Shown piece after piece: positions 40,404 to 52,920 of a stretch of DNA of 64,000 nucleotides. The stretch covers positions 292,012 to 356,011 of the forward strand of contig NMRB01000493.1 in assembly GCA_002633025.1 (NCBI GenBank), given 5' to 3'. Under the pieces are notes generated by a model. That model had not been told where the DNA came from, did no database searches, and saw nothing but the letters and a program-made list of their open reading frames with translations. Numbering within the stretch: the stretch's first letter is position 1; each line of letters opens with the position of its first letter. A program made the position numbers and the translations under genes. The stretch comes from Notospermus geniculatus (lineage: Eukaryota; Nemertea; Pilidiophora; Heteronemertea; Lineidae).

Positions 40404-43400
40404 TTACCTCGCGAAGATCAGCTGCAGCAGTTGAATGTATAATTGAAGGCAATCGACTCATCCTCCGGACCTGACTGGCGTCTACATGTCCTCTGACGCA
40501 TCAATAATCCACCGCTGCAACAAGCGTGCTGTCGGAAATTCAATGGAAAGGAAGGAATTTGGGAATCGAAACGAACCCCCATCGGGTTGAGGGTTCGGCT
40601 ATGTCCAGGCCAATACATTCCATACATTGATGCAATTACGAAAAAACCACAAAGCTAACCACAGTATGAAATACACATGCTAATATGCTACATCTACAAA
40701 CATTGATGCAGCAGGAATGTTGACAATGGACTGAACACACTTACCAGTTAATTGTGATAAGCATCATCATCGCTCACTGGAAAAGCGCGCATCGCTGGCG
40801 CATCCGAAGCAAGATAATTCTATGTGACGGTGATATAGGGGTAGATTTGACTAATCCAGCTGTAAAACCTTGCAGCAGATGTTGTGATGGTGAACCTGAC
40901 GTCAGAATCCTAAAACCACCCCTGCTGACTCTCATCAGAAATCGCCAACCTTCTCAGCTCGAACACACAGTGCTCACTCTGGTCGATGGCTGCACTAAGA
41001 GAAAGCGTGAACGGTTGCCATGGTGATTGCAACATCATCTGGAACACTAGGACAGTACTCTACGAGATGGATCGAATCACAGGCTCATCTGAACAAATCA
41101 AAAGCGGGGGGGGGGGGGCGATAATCGACATCTCGGTCAAAAGGCAATTAGGGTCTGTGCCCAAATTTGGAGTGGGTTAGGCCTTCCCAACCCATAGGCC
41201 TACTGCCTATGCTTTGGTTTGCTCCTTGATCCCCATCTTCCCTACGGAGTTTGCAAGACGAATGTTGTGACGATGCCATGCGGGGCGGGAAACGCCGAGC
41301 GCAAATTGACGCGGTCACGTGACTGCGTTACGTCATGTGACAGTCATGTGGCCAGGAGGCACCACTAGGCAAGGGCGTGGTTGATGCTCGTAAGTAATCG
41401 GTCGATATCTCATGAATCTTGCACTCTAAAGAGACAGTATTGCGGCCAACAAATAGTTACTGATTCCAGATAAACGGTAAAGTATTTAAGTTACAGGATG
41501 AACACGATCGGGCGATCATACCGCTGAAAGAACCTGAATGCTTGCGAAAACTTTGGTTCATCTCACAAATGATAGATGGCGTTGTTCAATCAGTGTCGGG
41601 ACGCAGCCACAGGGAGGCCAGGCGCGTTGATAGAAAATTATTAATCCCTATTTTATTTACTAGGACAAAAGACCTTTCACACCTGGCTAGTTCGGGGCAG
41701 TCCGACAAGACTCTATAGGGCAATTACGTATGTTCATGAATAGCTATGTTACTTGTTAGAAAAGGTCTGATTGTTTGTGTTGTCAATCATGTCAATCTCA
41801 GTTAGGCCTAATTAATTCCAATTCAATTCTTCTATTGTTCTCATACTGAAAGTGCCGACACACCCCACAGGCAGGCCCAGTTTCGGGCGATCGGCACCAC
41901 GCAGCCCGTGGTTCTCTAACTTGACGATAGGGGGATTGTGAACCCGTCCTCCCTCTCTCCTTTTCATGTGGCAGGACCCCCCTGGAGAGCTATTTGTTGT
42001 ATTGATTGTGTTGTATTGTTGCCACTGGCAACCCCCATGTTGCCTCATTAGCCCTCTTGCCCCTCTTTTGTTGGAGGGCTTTTTATTAGCATAGCCTTTT
42101 GAACATATTATGTAATGTCCATTTATTTTTTTAGGAAATCGCAGGTAAGGTAGACCCTTGACAGCCGTGGACTTTGCTGTAGAACCCTGTGGTGTTGTGG
42201 TCCCAGTTTAGGTTGGAGGTCTCCTTCAAATTGGAGAATTATTCTGGACCAATGATTGTATTACATCAGTGCACGCCTTCATGAAGAATTCTTAGTTCAA
42301 GTAAGGTTGAACCATGGGACGAGTTTGTCTCACCTCAACCAGAAAGAAAAAAAGCAAAGGAAATTGTAGGTTGCGTTGTGGTGACACTTGTTCTTCAGGT
42401 GTAAATAGACTCGTGTGTTTCGCCCCTCTGTGACCAATAGGGAATAGTCAGGGTCTTTCCAAGCACAGTGCATTACCCAAAACATGTTTTTTCTTGGACG
42501 AAGTTCGACGTCTGCTTTTTGACTGGAGGACTCATTCGCTCGACTCAGGTGAGGCGGGTTTTGTACATTTGAACCGCAAAGTGTAAAAGGTGTTGGTTGG
42601 AAGAGCTCGGTGAGTCGACAGTCTTAACTTTTTGCCTTGTTTGCAAGGGCTCTGCAGACACATACTAGGCTAGGCCTGTATCTCACAGGCCCTTGGTCTT
42701 CGTTGACCCGCACATGATGCGGGCGAGAGGTAGGGGTAGTCGTTACGGAGAATGCTGGGCCGACGCGACGCCCCTGGTGAAGCTCGAAGTGAGCGGCTAT
42801 CCCCTGTCGGGGTCGTTTCAAAAGCTTTGATCTGATCTGATCACACTTCTAGGTGTAACAGTAAAGAATGTCCCCAGTAAAAAGCGTCCGCATCTATTCG
42901 GATTATGGTGCATCGCTATACGACCAATCGCCAGAGATGAGAGTGTGACAACAGGACTGTTTTTCCTGGGGGCATTCTTTCCTTTCACACTGGGGATAGC
43001 ATTGTTTAAATGTTTTCCGCTAAAAAAACAATGATGGTTGTAGGCAGCGGACCCGGGGCGAAATTTGATACGAAATTTACCGAATAATGTTGACATCAAA
43101 CGACATGTCTGATTGCATTAGCATTAAAACGAGTTCGGAGTTACCCGGGAAGGCGGAACCGACATGTGAAATGGCTGCGCCATGGCAACCAGTAACGCTT
43201 TCTCGCGCAGCATATCGACGTGAGCGCTGATGCCATTGAAAGATGGTTAGATTCTACCGCTATGGAGAATCAGGGAAGGGTGGTTTGGGGTACTGACGTC
43301 ATGTTTTCACTGTGACACATCATCTGGAGGATTTAGGGTTAGATTCTCAGGATATTCTTCCCCTACTGCCGTCAAATACACGGCATGGATACGTTAGCTA

Positions 43401-43695
43401 TGATTTTACGCTGTGCTAATGATGGTGTACTAAGGTAGGTCTGTTATCAACTGATGCTAGCATTGTCCGTATCGCCGTATCGATGATGTTCGTTAGCTGT
43501 AGCATGTAAGACTGTTGTGTCATCGCTCATCTTGGTATTAGCTGGAATACAGGGATTTACTTCACTCTGAACGGAGAGTCAAAAACACTAACCACTACAC
43601 CTGTCGAGTTCCTGTCTTCTTTCCTCGGAAACACCGGCAAATCCTTGTCAGATGATCGAGTAAGTTGTCTGTGACTCACTCCTCTTTTGACCCCT
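40404..43695. other. No gene recognised
   Basis: No exon chain is visible. A G-homopolymer lies at about 41107. Open frames are short and unrelated to known families. A GC-rich, foldable stretch at 42650-42830 is discussed under findings. Confidence 0.35.
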
Positions 43696-43952
43696 CAGGC
43701 GCGGGTCCAGAGGGGGTTGGGGGTTTGGTGGTCGTGACCCCCTGCTCTCCACCACCAGTTGTTTTTTTACTCAATAATTTGCGGCAATAAGCAAAAATAA
43801 AGCTTCTAATCTGTTTTGATACTGAGATGCCAGGCCTTCTATCTAGATTTCAAAATTTTCTGGGGGAGGCCACGCATCTTCGGCGCCAGCCTGCAACGAC
43901 CCCCTTCGCCGGCCCTGAACCCCCGCTGCCAAAAATCCTGGATCCGGGCCTG
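43696..43952. mobile_element. MITE, hAT-like with 5-bp target duplication
   Basis: CAGGCGCGGGTCCAG and CTGGATCCGGGCCTG are inverse termini with mismatches on a 257-bp element flanked by CCCCT at 43691-43695 and 43953-43957. Termini match those of 55745-56017, placing both in one family. Confidence 0.65.
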
Positions 43953-43994
43953 CCCCTCCACAAGCCTCCTGGACATGTTTCCATTTGAGGAGCC

Positions 43995-44045
43995 CTGATG
44001 GTCTTGCGGGAGGTCCCTGGTTCGAATCCAGCCTGGGTCATATGG
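43995..44045 (+). repeat. tRNA-like T arm (SINE remnant)
   Basis: CCCTGGTTCGAATCCAGCCT contains an exact pol III B box, GGTTCGAATCC, at about 44019-44029 within a pairable arm CTGG/CCAG. I see no acceptable A box 30-40 bases upstream, so it is not a complete tRNA. Confidence 0.4.
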
Positions 44046-44579
44046 GATTAATCATCCCCGGCTCTTCAGTCCATCGCAAGGGACAGTATACCTTTTTCGG
44101 GGTCAAGTAAAAGACCCCATCCAAGTGAGGACCATAAGCATGATAAGTAGCTTGAGATGGCCTCTTCCAGAGTTACCAGGGCCAAATACTTTTGGCTTCG
44201 GTCCAGATGGAAAATACAATACAACAGAATGTTTCCATTCAAATTCCTATAACTGATTACACATTCTCTCAATCTATAAGATGATTGGTAACCTTCAGGC
44301 AACAATAGGTTGGGAGGCAGAACCGTTTATCTATCGGGATGCAGTTATCATGGTCGACCCTTAAGCAATATAGTTTCATGGTTGATATAAAAAATGCATA
44401 AGCGATGTTGTTGATGTTGCCGGATTTTGTTGATGTATTGTTACGTCTCAGGCGAAGAATGAATTTGTTCGACGCTAAAGAGTCAGGCAACAAATTTCAT
44501 CCCAAAGCACGGTCTGTNGAAGGGTGTGAGGAGTAAATATGACGAGCGGTCTATGTCTGGGGACGTGAGAGACCCTTAA

Positions 44580-44726
44580 GCGGGTGATCCACTGTCGCGA
44601 TTTTGGCTTGAGACGGGGTTGCGTTCCCTTGCGGTTACCTTATAAGGACTTCCGATTGCCATATAAGGCGATCGCAAGGGACCGCAACCCCGTCTCAAGC
44701 CCAAATCGCGACAGTGGATTCGCCGC
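44580..44726. mobile_element. Foldback MITE, Harbinger-like
   Basis: Arms of about 65 bp (GATCCACTGTCGCGATTTTG, GCTTGAGACGGGGTTGCG, CCCTTGCG) pair with the right half of a 147-bp element. Left flank is TAA (44577-44579); the right flank is TTT, so the duplication is imperfect. The N at 44518 lies just outside. Confidence 0.65.
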
Positions 44727-45475
44727 TTTTCGTCACAAAGCTTGTCTTGTAACGATCATCCTCCGTGACCGTGTGCAGCTGTGGGAAAAAAATGTTGACA
44801 ACACCCATTGCCAATTCTCGTCGTTCTTAATTTGTGAGTTCTGATGATACCTCTGACAAGTTTAGTGAGGGTCCCGGTGTTTCAGCGCATTGGTCCGCCT
44901 ATGCTGGTTCTAAAAAGACAAGGCATGTTTTGTTATGAAGTCGTTTGGAAACTGATTGTGTTGCCAGAAACTAGGTTTAGGGTTTTTCTTGGCCGAGAAG
45001 TTCAGGCTGATCTTACTTTCCATCTCAGAGCAATAGGTTCTCCCTACTCGTGAAATATTACGAGAGACAAGAACGCAGTAAGCAACCAGATTCCCAAGAT
45101 GAGAACAAGATTCGAACGAACCCCCGACCTTCTTTAGCATTGTGTCTGCAAAAGCCAGACGCTGTCGACAGTTCTCCAGCTGCTTCAGCAGACGGTAAAG
45201 CAACAAGTACTTCCGAACCGAGTGCTCTCTTTCTCCTCGTCATTATCTCCTGTTACAAGGGTTCCCTACCACTTGCCCTTTCGACTCTGACGTTAGCTTT
45301 GACAGGATGTCGATATGTCAGCCATAATACATTTCATGGGGCGTGTCGGTGTTGATTGTCACGGATCGGGATCATGACGGACTGTGCCTGTCTAAACGAT
45401 TGTCATGCTGTGTTGAGATAAACAGTCTTCATTATTCGCCCAACTCTCAAAGGTCTCGATGGTTTCTTGTGATTG

Positions 45476-45722
45476 TTTCACAGCTGCACCGCGGAAACAG
45501 AATTATCTGATTATGATTGGTCGGTATTGGATAACCAGTGTCCAATCAAAAGCTTTCTCTTCCGTCTTCGAAACCTTTAACTTGAACTCTCACAGGTCAC
45601 GTTAATTCATTGTTTTTGTTTCATGGCTGCACCGCGGAAAAAGAATTGTCTGATTATGATTGGTCGGTATTGAATATCAGCGTCAAATCAAAAGCTCTTC
45701 CCTCTTTGAAACCCTTCTCTTT
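45476..45722. repeat. Diverged ~140-bp tandem duplication
   Basis: CTGCACCGCGGAAACAGAAT with TGATTATGATTGGTCGGTAT and TCAAAAGCT at 45483-45560 recurs at 45623-45700. Copies differ at many positions, so this is older than the 1.7-kb duplication nearby. Confidence 0.65.
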
Positions 45723-46195
45723 GAGCCAATGAGGCGGTTTATGCATCTTATGATTCCCGTTTCCCAGGTGGTCGGCTCTCACGTCTGCATCTTCACCAAA
45801 GGAATCGACATCTCCATCGCTTTTCTCTGTTTTAAGTGCTAAAACACATCGACGGCTCACTTCGTCTTTTATAAAGTAGTTTTTCCATTAGCGCGTGAAC
45901 GAATGCCAATAAAAGCCGGCAGAATTCACAGCACTGACGTGTGTGGAAGGATAGCATTGAATTCTTTTTATTTTGAGAATGACTTGGACAGAAATGGTCA
46001 GGACACACCATCTTGCACCCAGAGAAACCGCGGCCATTTTCGGTCACTAGCGCTCCCTTCTGTGACAAGTACGAGGGGATCAGCATTTGCGCAGACCAGG
46101 ATGTTTCAGGATGAACATCTCGCGATTTATGCCACCCTCCCAAAGCGTTTTTTTACCTCGCTCCTCTTATCCACTACAAACAGTATACGAAGATG

Positions 46196-47705
46196 ATCGA
46201 GACAAAGCCCTGATGGGCGGATGGGTTTATGTTGAAGCAAGCAGAGAGTTTGTCACCGAGCGATATAGCCATCTTCAACACCGCACTGAACCTAACGCAG
46301 TTCAATTCGCCAGGCAATCGGAAGCGCTGTCAGGACTTCTTCCTTCAAACAACAGGAAAGCCAATTTCACAGGTGGAACCCTGGGGTGATAAGTTCTTTG
46401 GTCAGCTGCTGTCAACATCACCAGGTCCGTCCTCACTGAAACAAAATTATTGGTATTCAAACGCGCCGTGGGTGTGCAGACATTTTCGTTTACCAGTTGT
46501 TTTCCCGTCATGTTGTCGCCGAGATCCGGACGTAAATATTTCCACAGGCTAAACCAAATATCACGACGTTGGCACAACGTAATCACGTTTGGCCGCGGAA
46601 AAACTCGGTAAGTGTTGTGTTCCTTTGCTTCTCTATGTCGAATGGACCGCGACATTCCTGGACAAGCTCGTCACTACTCCTGCTTCCGGTAAAGGACCAT
46701 TGCAGGTTGATTTACATAACAACCGATTCGTTTTGACGTTAAATATTCCCAATACAATAGATGAATGCCAAAATCTCAGTATCCATTTCGTAACCACCTG
46801 AAAGGGCCATTTATATACACAAGTAATGTACAAGTATAATAACGTACAATCATTTTCACTTATCATTGTCATTAAATCTCCGCCAGTGTTCCATTATCTC
46901 TTGATTCCGTTAAATAGAGACCATTAGATGTTTCCTATGCCGGGGGTTCTCACGCCGACTGTCTTCGGTTCCCGCAACAGTCGCGTCTATTATCTGATGT
47001 GCACTTTCACAATCATCAGCTACAGACCAAAAACACCTCCTGGCAATAAACACAAGAGACAGAACCAAGATCAATATTTTTACTGAGATTGGATATTAAA
47101 ATATTTAGCTTCAGGCGTCGATTTCAGCTTTTTTCTTACTGTTAATACACGACCGGGTCAGTTGCAGAACCGTCCTTATATTGTTTCGGCCTTGATTCAC
47201 ATGTGAACAGGTTCTGGATGGGATTGTCTTCAAAGCGGTTGAGAGTAAGTACACAATCCCAAGGACTTTCTTTTCATTGGCTGAATATCAGTGTCATTTC
47301 CACCAATGACTGCATTCCTTGACTATTCCTATCTCTTCATTGGTCAAAAAACCTCCAATGGCCGATTTGTTAGCCTGTCTATCCCTCGCTTGATCGATCT
47401 TGTCGAGTTCGTGCAAGCTCTGAGCGCTCCATTCTGCATTAAAGATAGCTCTCTTGTCCCTCGGGATTGCCGTAACGTGACTCGCCAGCAAAACCGAAAT
47501 CGATAGTGGAAAACAACTCGAGGATTGAATCGTTCCGAGTCTGCCACCGGGAACACCTGATGAATTATCTGATGCTGTTGTACAAGACATCGAGTCTCAT
47601 CGCTGTGTTTTTTCTCGGAGAAGAAGTTGGAGTGGGTATATAGGGCCACTCGTCGGAGGTGCGCTGGGTCCAGATTGAGGTGAAACTATCGGCTGCATGC
47701 CAAAC
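46196..47705. other. No gene recognised
   Basis: Several open frames of 70-117 codons lie on both strands here with no recognisable motifs or compatible splice sites. I cannot support any as coding. Confidence 0.35.
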
Positions 47706-49400
47706 GGTACTCCATCCAGCTCGAGGGTGAACTCTTACTTCTGACTATACTGAAGGAAAGTAGGGGCAAAGGGCTTCAGTAAGACAGCCTTCGGAGTTGG
47801 CATGCAGCAGACCACCGGCGGCTATCATGGCCATTATAATAGCTGACCACCGGTATTTTGCTTTCAAGTATAGGCCCTATATGTATCGGTTCCCTACCTC
47901 AACGGCAGGAGTATGCGGAGATCGGTAGCGCCTGTCGTCCATAATCACGTGAGCAGCCGAAAGCAGCTGATTGGTCGCTCTTATTCAACAAAAGAACAGT
48001 CAACCATAGGCGTGGCTTGCGGGGGTTTATTCACCTCGACAACATTGTCTATCTATATTATCCTCACCATCATCAATCATCGCGTCGGCCTAGTTCCAGT
48101 CATCGAATGCTAGAGCAGAATCCTAATCCGGATTAGCTTTTAACAGCTTCACTGCATCACATAGTACGCTTTTTGCCTCATCATTCGGTGACCCGCTCAA
48201 ACTGGACGGTTATATAATCTGTCAATGGTGATATAGTCTACGCTGATATTTGCCAAGCTGGACGATATGAGACTGGTATCTGGTGTATACTGCTCTTCAA
48301 TGGTCTGAAAGGATAGATGACATTTTATAGATGACATTGAGTCTTCTCGCTCGTTTAGTCTGGCTTTTACTTGGTATTGTCTCCAGCTGCCGGGTATCAG
48401 AAGTTCACTTTCGAAAGCTTTCAAGGCGCGTAAAAACTCACACAAGCAGTCGCTTACGCGAGGAACAACAAAAGAGGGAAGATAAAAATACTCTTGAGGC
48501 GAAACGGAGATGCACAAAAATTTCATTTTGCAATATCTCTATACTGTCGCTTGCCTCGCCTCTCGACGTTCCCGGTGTAATCGAAACTCCTCAAACACGG
48601 TGAACTCCCACTTCATTCCGATGTCGCCCATCTCACAGCTAAAAGCCACTTTCTGCTGCAGTTTTACAATTTTATCCAGCACGATGCATCAGAGATACGG
48701 CTCGAGCAGGTCGCGTTTGTGGAGAATTGTAATCAAATTGTCATAAAATGCGATCAGTTCGGTTGTGGTTTGTCAGTTTCAACAGCATCATGTCATTCTG
48801 TCAGAGGATGTTGGAGAGAGATGCGTGGGGATCAGGGTTTGGTCGTACGGGCAGTTCTATCTTTACTCTTAGACAAAAAGGTTCTTTAGGGGTTCTTTTT
48901 GTGCCTCAGCAGAGGAACCCCTGTAAAAAACACGAGAGGGTTCCATATAGAACCTTTCTGTCGCCAAAGAACCCACAAAAGTTCCAGATAGAACCCTTTT
49001 CTGAGGGAAAGGTTTTATCTGGAACCTCTGCTCTAGGGGTTTTTCAACAACCCGAGGGTTCTTAAATCAGAGGGTTCTCCTGGTGTGGCACCAAAGAACC
49101 TTTTCGGCTAAGAGTGTTCCTGTTACATATACGCCTTGCTGCAGATAGGACAGTCCCATTACAGCCCTGGCCATAAATAACACCCGCTGGGATCTATCTA
49201 TTTCAATGATTATGGGAAAAAAACGTTGCATTTAGCTAGTAATCTTGAACATTCTGTAGGAATCGTTCCAGTGTGCAGCCACTAAGTACACATACAGCCC
49301 GGCTGTGCATTGTTTCATCAAAAATTGATACCAAAAATGCTATAAAAATGTTATTTGCTATCAGCTACGATAGCAGCAATGGAAAAGTGGGGGAATCAAT
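47706..49400. repeat. 1.7-kb direct tandem duplication, copy 1
   Basis: The segment from GGTACTCCATCCAGCTCGAG to GGAAAAGTGGGGGAATCAA is repeated immediately downstream at 49401-51103. Identity is high (about 96-97% by eye), with small indels. It includes one MITE of the AGAACC family (48865-49115) and one relative of the 52731-52920 repeat (from about 47889). No gene is recognised. Confidence 0.9.
48865..49115. mobile_element. AGAACC-rich MITE in copy 1
   Basis: ACTCTTAGACAAAAAGGTTC and GAACCTTTTCGGCTAAGAGT are inverse termini. The interior is a series of AGAACC/GGTTCT motifs in both orientations, so the whole element can fold. About 251 bp. Confidence 0.75.
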
Positions 49401-51103
49401 GGTACTCCATCCAGCTCGAGGGTGAACTCTTACTTCTGACTATACTGAAGGAAAGTAGGGGCAAAGGGCTTCAGTAAGACAGCCTTCGGAGTCGGCATGC
49501 AGCAGACCACCGGCGGCTATCATCGCCAATATAATAGCTGACCACCGGTATTTTGCTTTCAAGTATAGGCCCTTTATGTATTGGTTCCCGACCTCAACGG
49601 CAGGAGTACGTACATGCAGAGATCGGTAACGCCTGTCGTCCATAATCACGTGATCAGCCGAAAGCAGCTGATTGGTCGCTCTTATTCAACAAAAGAACAG
49701 TCAACCATAGGCGTGGCTTGCGGGGGTTTATTCACCTCGACAACATTGTCTATCTATATTATCCTCACCATCATCAATCATCGCGTCGGCCTAGTTCCAG
49801 TCATCGGATGCTAGAGCAGAATCCTAATCCGGATTAGCTTTTAATGGCTGCTTCACTGCATCACATAGTACGCTTTTTGCCTCATCATTCGGTGACCCGC
49901 TCAAACTGGACGGTTATATAATCTCCTGTCAATGGTGATATAGTCTACGCTGATATTTGCCAAGCTGGACGATATGAGACTGGTATCTGGTGTATATTGC
50001 TCTTGAATGGTCTGAAAGGATAGATGACATTTTATAGATGACATTGAGTCTTCTCGCTCGTTTAGTCTGGCTTTTACTTGGTATTGTCTCCAGCTGCCGG
50101 GTATCTGAAGTTCACTTTCGAAAGCTTTCAAGGCGCGTAAAAAATCCTACAAGGAGTCGCTTACGCGAGGAACAACAAAAGCAAGGGAAGATAAAAATAC
50201 TCTTGAGGCGAAACGGAGATGCACAAAAATTTCATTTTGCAATATCTCTATACTGTCGCTTGCCTCGCCTCTCGACGTTCCCGGTGTAATCGAGACTCCT
50301 CAAACACGGTGAACTCCCACTTCATTCCGATGTCGCCCATCTCGCAGCTAAAAGCCACTTTCTGACTGCAGTTTTACAATTTTATCCAGCACGATGCATC
50401 AGAGTTACGGCTCGAGCAGGTCGCGTTTCAAGTGGAGAATTGTAATCAAATTGTCATAAAATGCGATCAGTTCGGTTGTGGTTTGTCAATTTCAACAGCA
50501 TCATGTCAGTCTGTCAGAGGATGTTGGAGAGAGATGCGTGGGGATCAGGGTTTGGTCATACGGGCAGTTCTATCTTTATTCTTAGACAAAAAGGTTCTTC
50601 AGGGGTTCTTTTCATGCCTCAGCAGAGGAACCCCTGTAAAGAACCCGAGAGGGGTCCAAATAGAACCTTTCTGTCGCCAAAGAACCCATAAAGGTTCCAG
50701 TTAGAACCCTTTTCTGAGGAAAAGGTTCTATCTGGAACCTCTAGGGGTTCTTAAACAACCCGAGGGTTCTTAAATCAGAGGGTTCTCCTGGCACCAAAGA
50801 ACCTTTTCGGCTAAGAGTGTTCCTGTTACATATACGCCTTGCTGCAGATAGGACAGTCCCATTACAGTCCCAGCCACAAATAACACCCGCTGGGATCTAT
50901 TTATTTCAATGATTATGGGAAAAAAACGTTGCATTTAGCTAGTAATCTTGAACATTCTGTAGGAATCGTTCCAGTGTGCAGCCACTAAGTACACATACAG
51001 CCCGGCTGTTCATTGTTTCATCAAAAATTGATACCAAAAATGCTATAAAAATGTTATTTGCTATCAGCTACGATAGCAGCAATGGAAAAGTGGGGGAATC
51101 AAC
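49401..51103. repeat. 1.7-kb direct tandem duplication, copy 2
   Basis: This is the second copy of 47706-49400, ending GTGGGGGAATCAACTCC. It directly precedes the promoter region of the plus-strand fucosyltransferase (start 51564). There are no Ns at the junction, unlike the two gap-associated duplications. Confidence 0.9.
50578..50818. mobile_element. AGAACC-rich MITE in copy 2
   Basis: This is the counterpart of 48865-49115 with the same termini and about ten bases less interior, so the insertion predates the duplication. Confidence 0.75.
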
Positions 51104-51563
51104 TCCTTCGGGATTAGGGAGGCTTCAACGCTGGAGACTTGGCGCCGCCGAGCTTGAATCTATGAAGTTCTTCGCTTCACACACATATGTTTGGCGGATT
51201 TTGTAAAAATAGCATTGTTAACACCCAAATGTACGGACAGAAAATGAACTGAACGATCTTTAACCCTTATACCGACGGTCGACGTAGAAAATAGCCTAAA
51301 AGGACATGTGATAGACGACATCTCGCCTAAAATAGTTGAGCTCATTTTCCAGCAGACGCCATCTTGGTACAGCGCCCTCTAGCCGTTGTTTTTGGACATT
51401 ATGTCGAACACCTGTCTGAGTCCGTCGGTAGAACTTTCCTTCAAATCCATTTCTTTCTCGTTTCAGATCTCGTCTGCTAAGTCACGTGTCTACATCCTGA
51501 CGGTCGAACGCCACCTGTTGAGTTCTTGGGGAACTGTTCGAGAACATTCCATGACAACTAAGA

Positions 51564-52624
51564 ATGAGATTCCACGTTCGAAGACTCTTCTATCATCTGC
51601 TTCTGCTGATGGCATTTTTCGGCCTCTCCCTCCATTTGTATATCAATCTATTACAATCCTCGGCCACATCTCAAAGTAATAGTAATGCTCAGGCAAGGCC
51701 CTGGGGACGAGATTTCGACCTCCGAACCCTGCCGCCGTTGAAATTTGTCGATAAGAGATTCCATGAGCACATCCTCAATATATCCAAGGTTAACATCTCA
51801 AGGGGGACTTTAGCCCCAAAAGATCAGCGCGGTGGAGAGAAATATTATGATTCCCTCATGCAGATGCATCTGTTGACAGACCCAGCCAAGGGGACGAGGG
51901 TGTGGCCTGACAAGAATTTTGATTGGGACGACAGGATTGTGGCTCAGATGAAACACATTCCAAAAAGCGTCAGGGAGGAACAGAAAAAACCCTTCGACCA
52001 ACAGAGGACCAAACTTATCATCGTCTGGAACGGGATTGGAAATATGAAGAAAGGAAGGCAGCGATTGGTCGATGATAAATGCCCCGTGACGCAATGTTAT
52101 CTGACGGGTGATAGGTCGAAAGTCACACAAGCGGACGTTCTATTGTTTCAACATTCCGTAGCTAACCCAGGCCACCGGAGGCCACCTAATCAGATATGGG
52201 CGTCCTATTTCTTGGAGTCGCCGTACCATACTCCCGCCCTCCATCAATTCCAAAATCTCGTGAACTGGACCGCCACCTATCGGCATGATTCCACAATCGT
52301 TGCACCGTATGAAAAATTCGTCCCCTTTAACAACAGCGTCGTTTTCAGAAAACCGCGACGAAACTATGCATTGGGAAAAAGCAAAAAGGTGGCTTGGTTT
52401 GTCTCAAACTGTGGTGCTCGAAACAGACGGAAAGACTACGCTTTACAGCTTCAGAAGTACATCGACGTGGACATCTACGGGGCTTGTGGACCTTTCAAGT
52501 GTCCACGATACCAGGCGCATAAATGCTACGACTTGCTCAATAGGGACTACAAATTCTATCTGTCGTTCGAGAACTCAAATTGCAGGGATTACATAACTGA
52601 GAAGTTTTTCGTTACGGGCTTACA
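51564..52624 (+). CDS. Alpha-1,3-fucosyltransferase (GT10) paralog, 3' exon not found
   Basis: This is a Golgi GDP-fucose-dependent enzyme paralogous to the minus-strand gene. One exon encodes 353 residues plus two bases: tail MRFHVRRL, signal anchor HLLLLMAFFGLSLHLYINLL, stem, GT10 N-terminal domain (WDDRIVAQMKHIP, QKKPFDQQ, CPVTQCYLTGD, FLESPYHTPA, NWTATYRHDS) and the donor signature YKFYLSFENSNCRDYITEKF. It ends at donor ACA/GTAAGT at the same codon and phase as the paralog. The anchor and stem are in the same exon, whereas the paralog has an intron there. The C-terminal exon (IVPIVFGA-like) is not recognisable in the remaining 11 kb, so the gene either has a very long last intron or is truncated. 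Key residues visible are intact. Confidence 0.88.
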
Positions 52625-52730
52625 GTAAGTACAACGTTTTTTCATTCTTTTCAACAGCAGAAAAGGGGTGGGGACTGAAGACATTTAAGAAGGCGCTTTG
52701 CCATCACTTGCTGTCACCCAATATTTAGAT

Positions 52731-52920
52731 TGGTTCCCGATCTCACCAATAGGATTAAGCGTACTGAGGTCGCGGAGCGTCTACTTGATCGTCGTTTCCA
52801 ACGCGTTGATTGGTCAGGAATAGCTCAATCGGTGATTTTTCAACCAATCAATGCACGATCACGTGGTTACGGACGACAGGTGCTGCCGATCTCTACTCCT
52901 GTCGGTGGGATCAGGAACTC
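52731..52920. mobile_element. Inverted-repeat element related to the duplicated 1.7-kb segment
   Basis: GGTTCCCGATCTCACCAATA at the left is the inverse of GGTGGGATCAGGAAC at the right with mismatches. The right half, read on the minus strand (CAGGAGTAGAGATCGG, CACCTGTCGTCC, CACGTG), matches sequence at about 47889-47985 and 49577-49675. It lies in the downstream intron of the fucosyltransferase. Confidence 0.55.
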
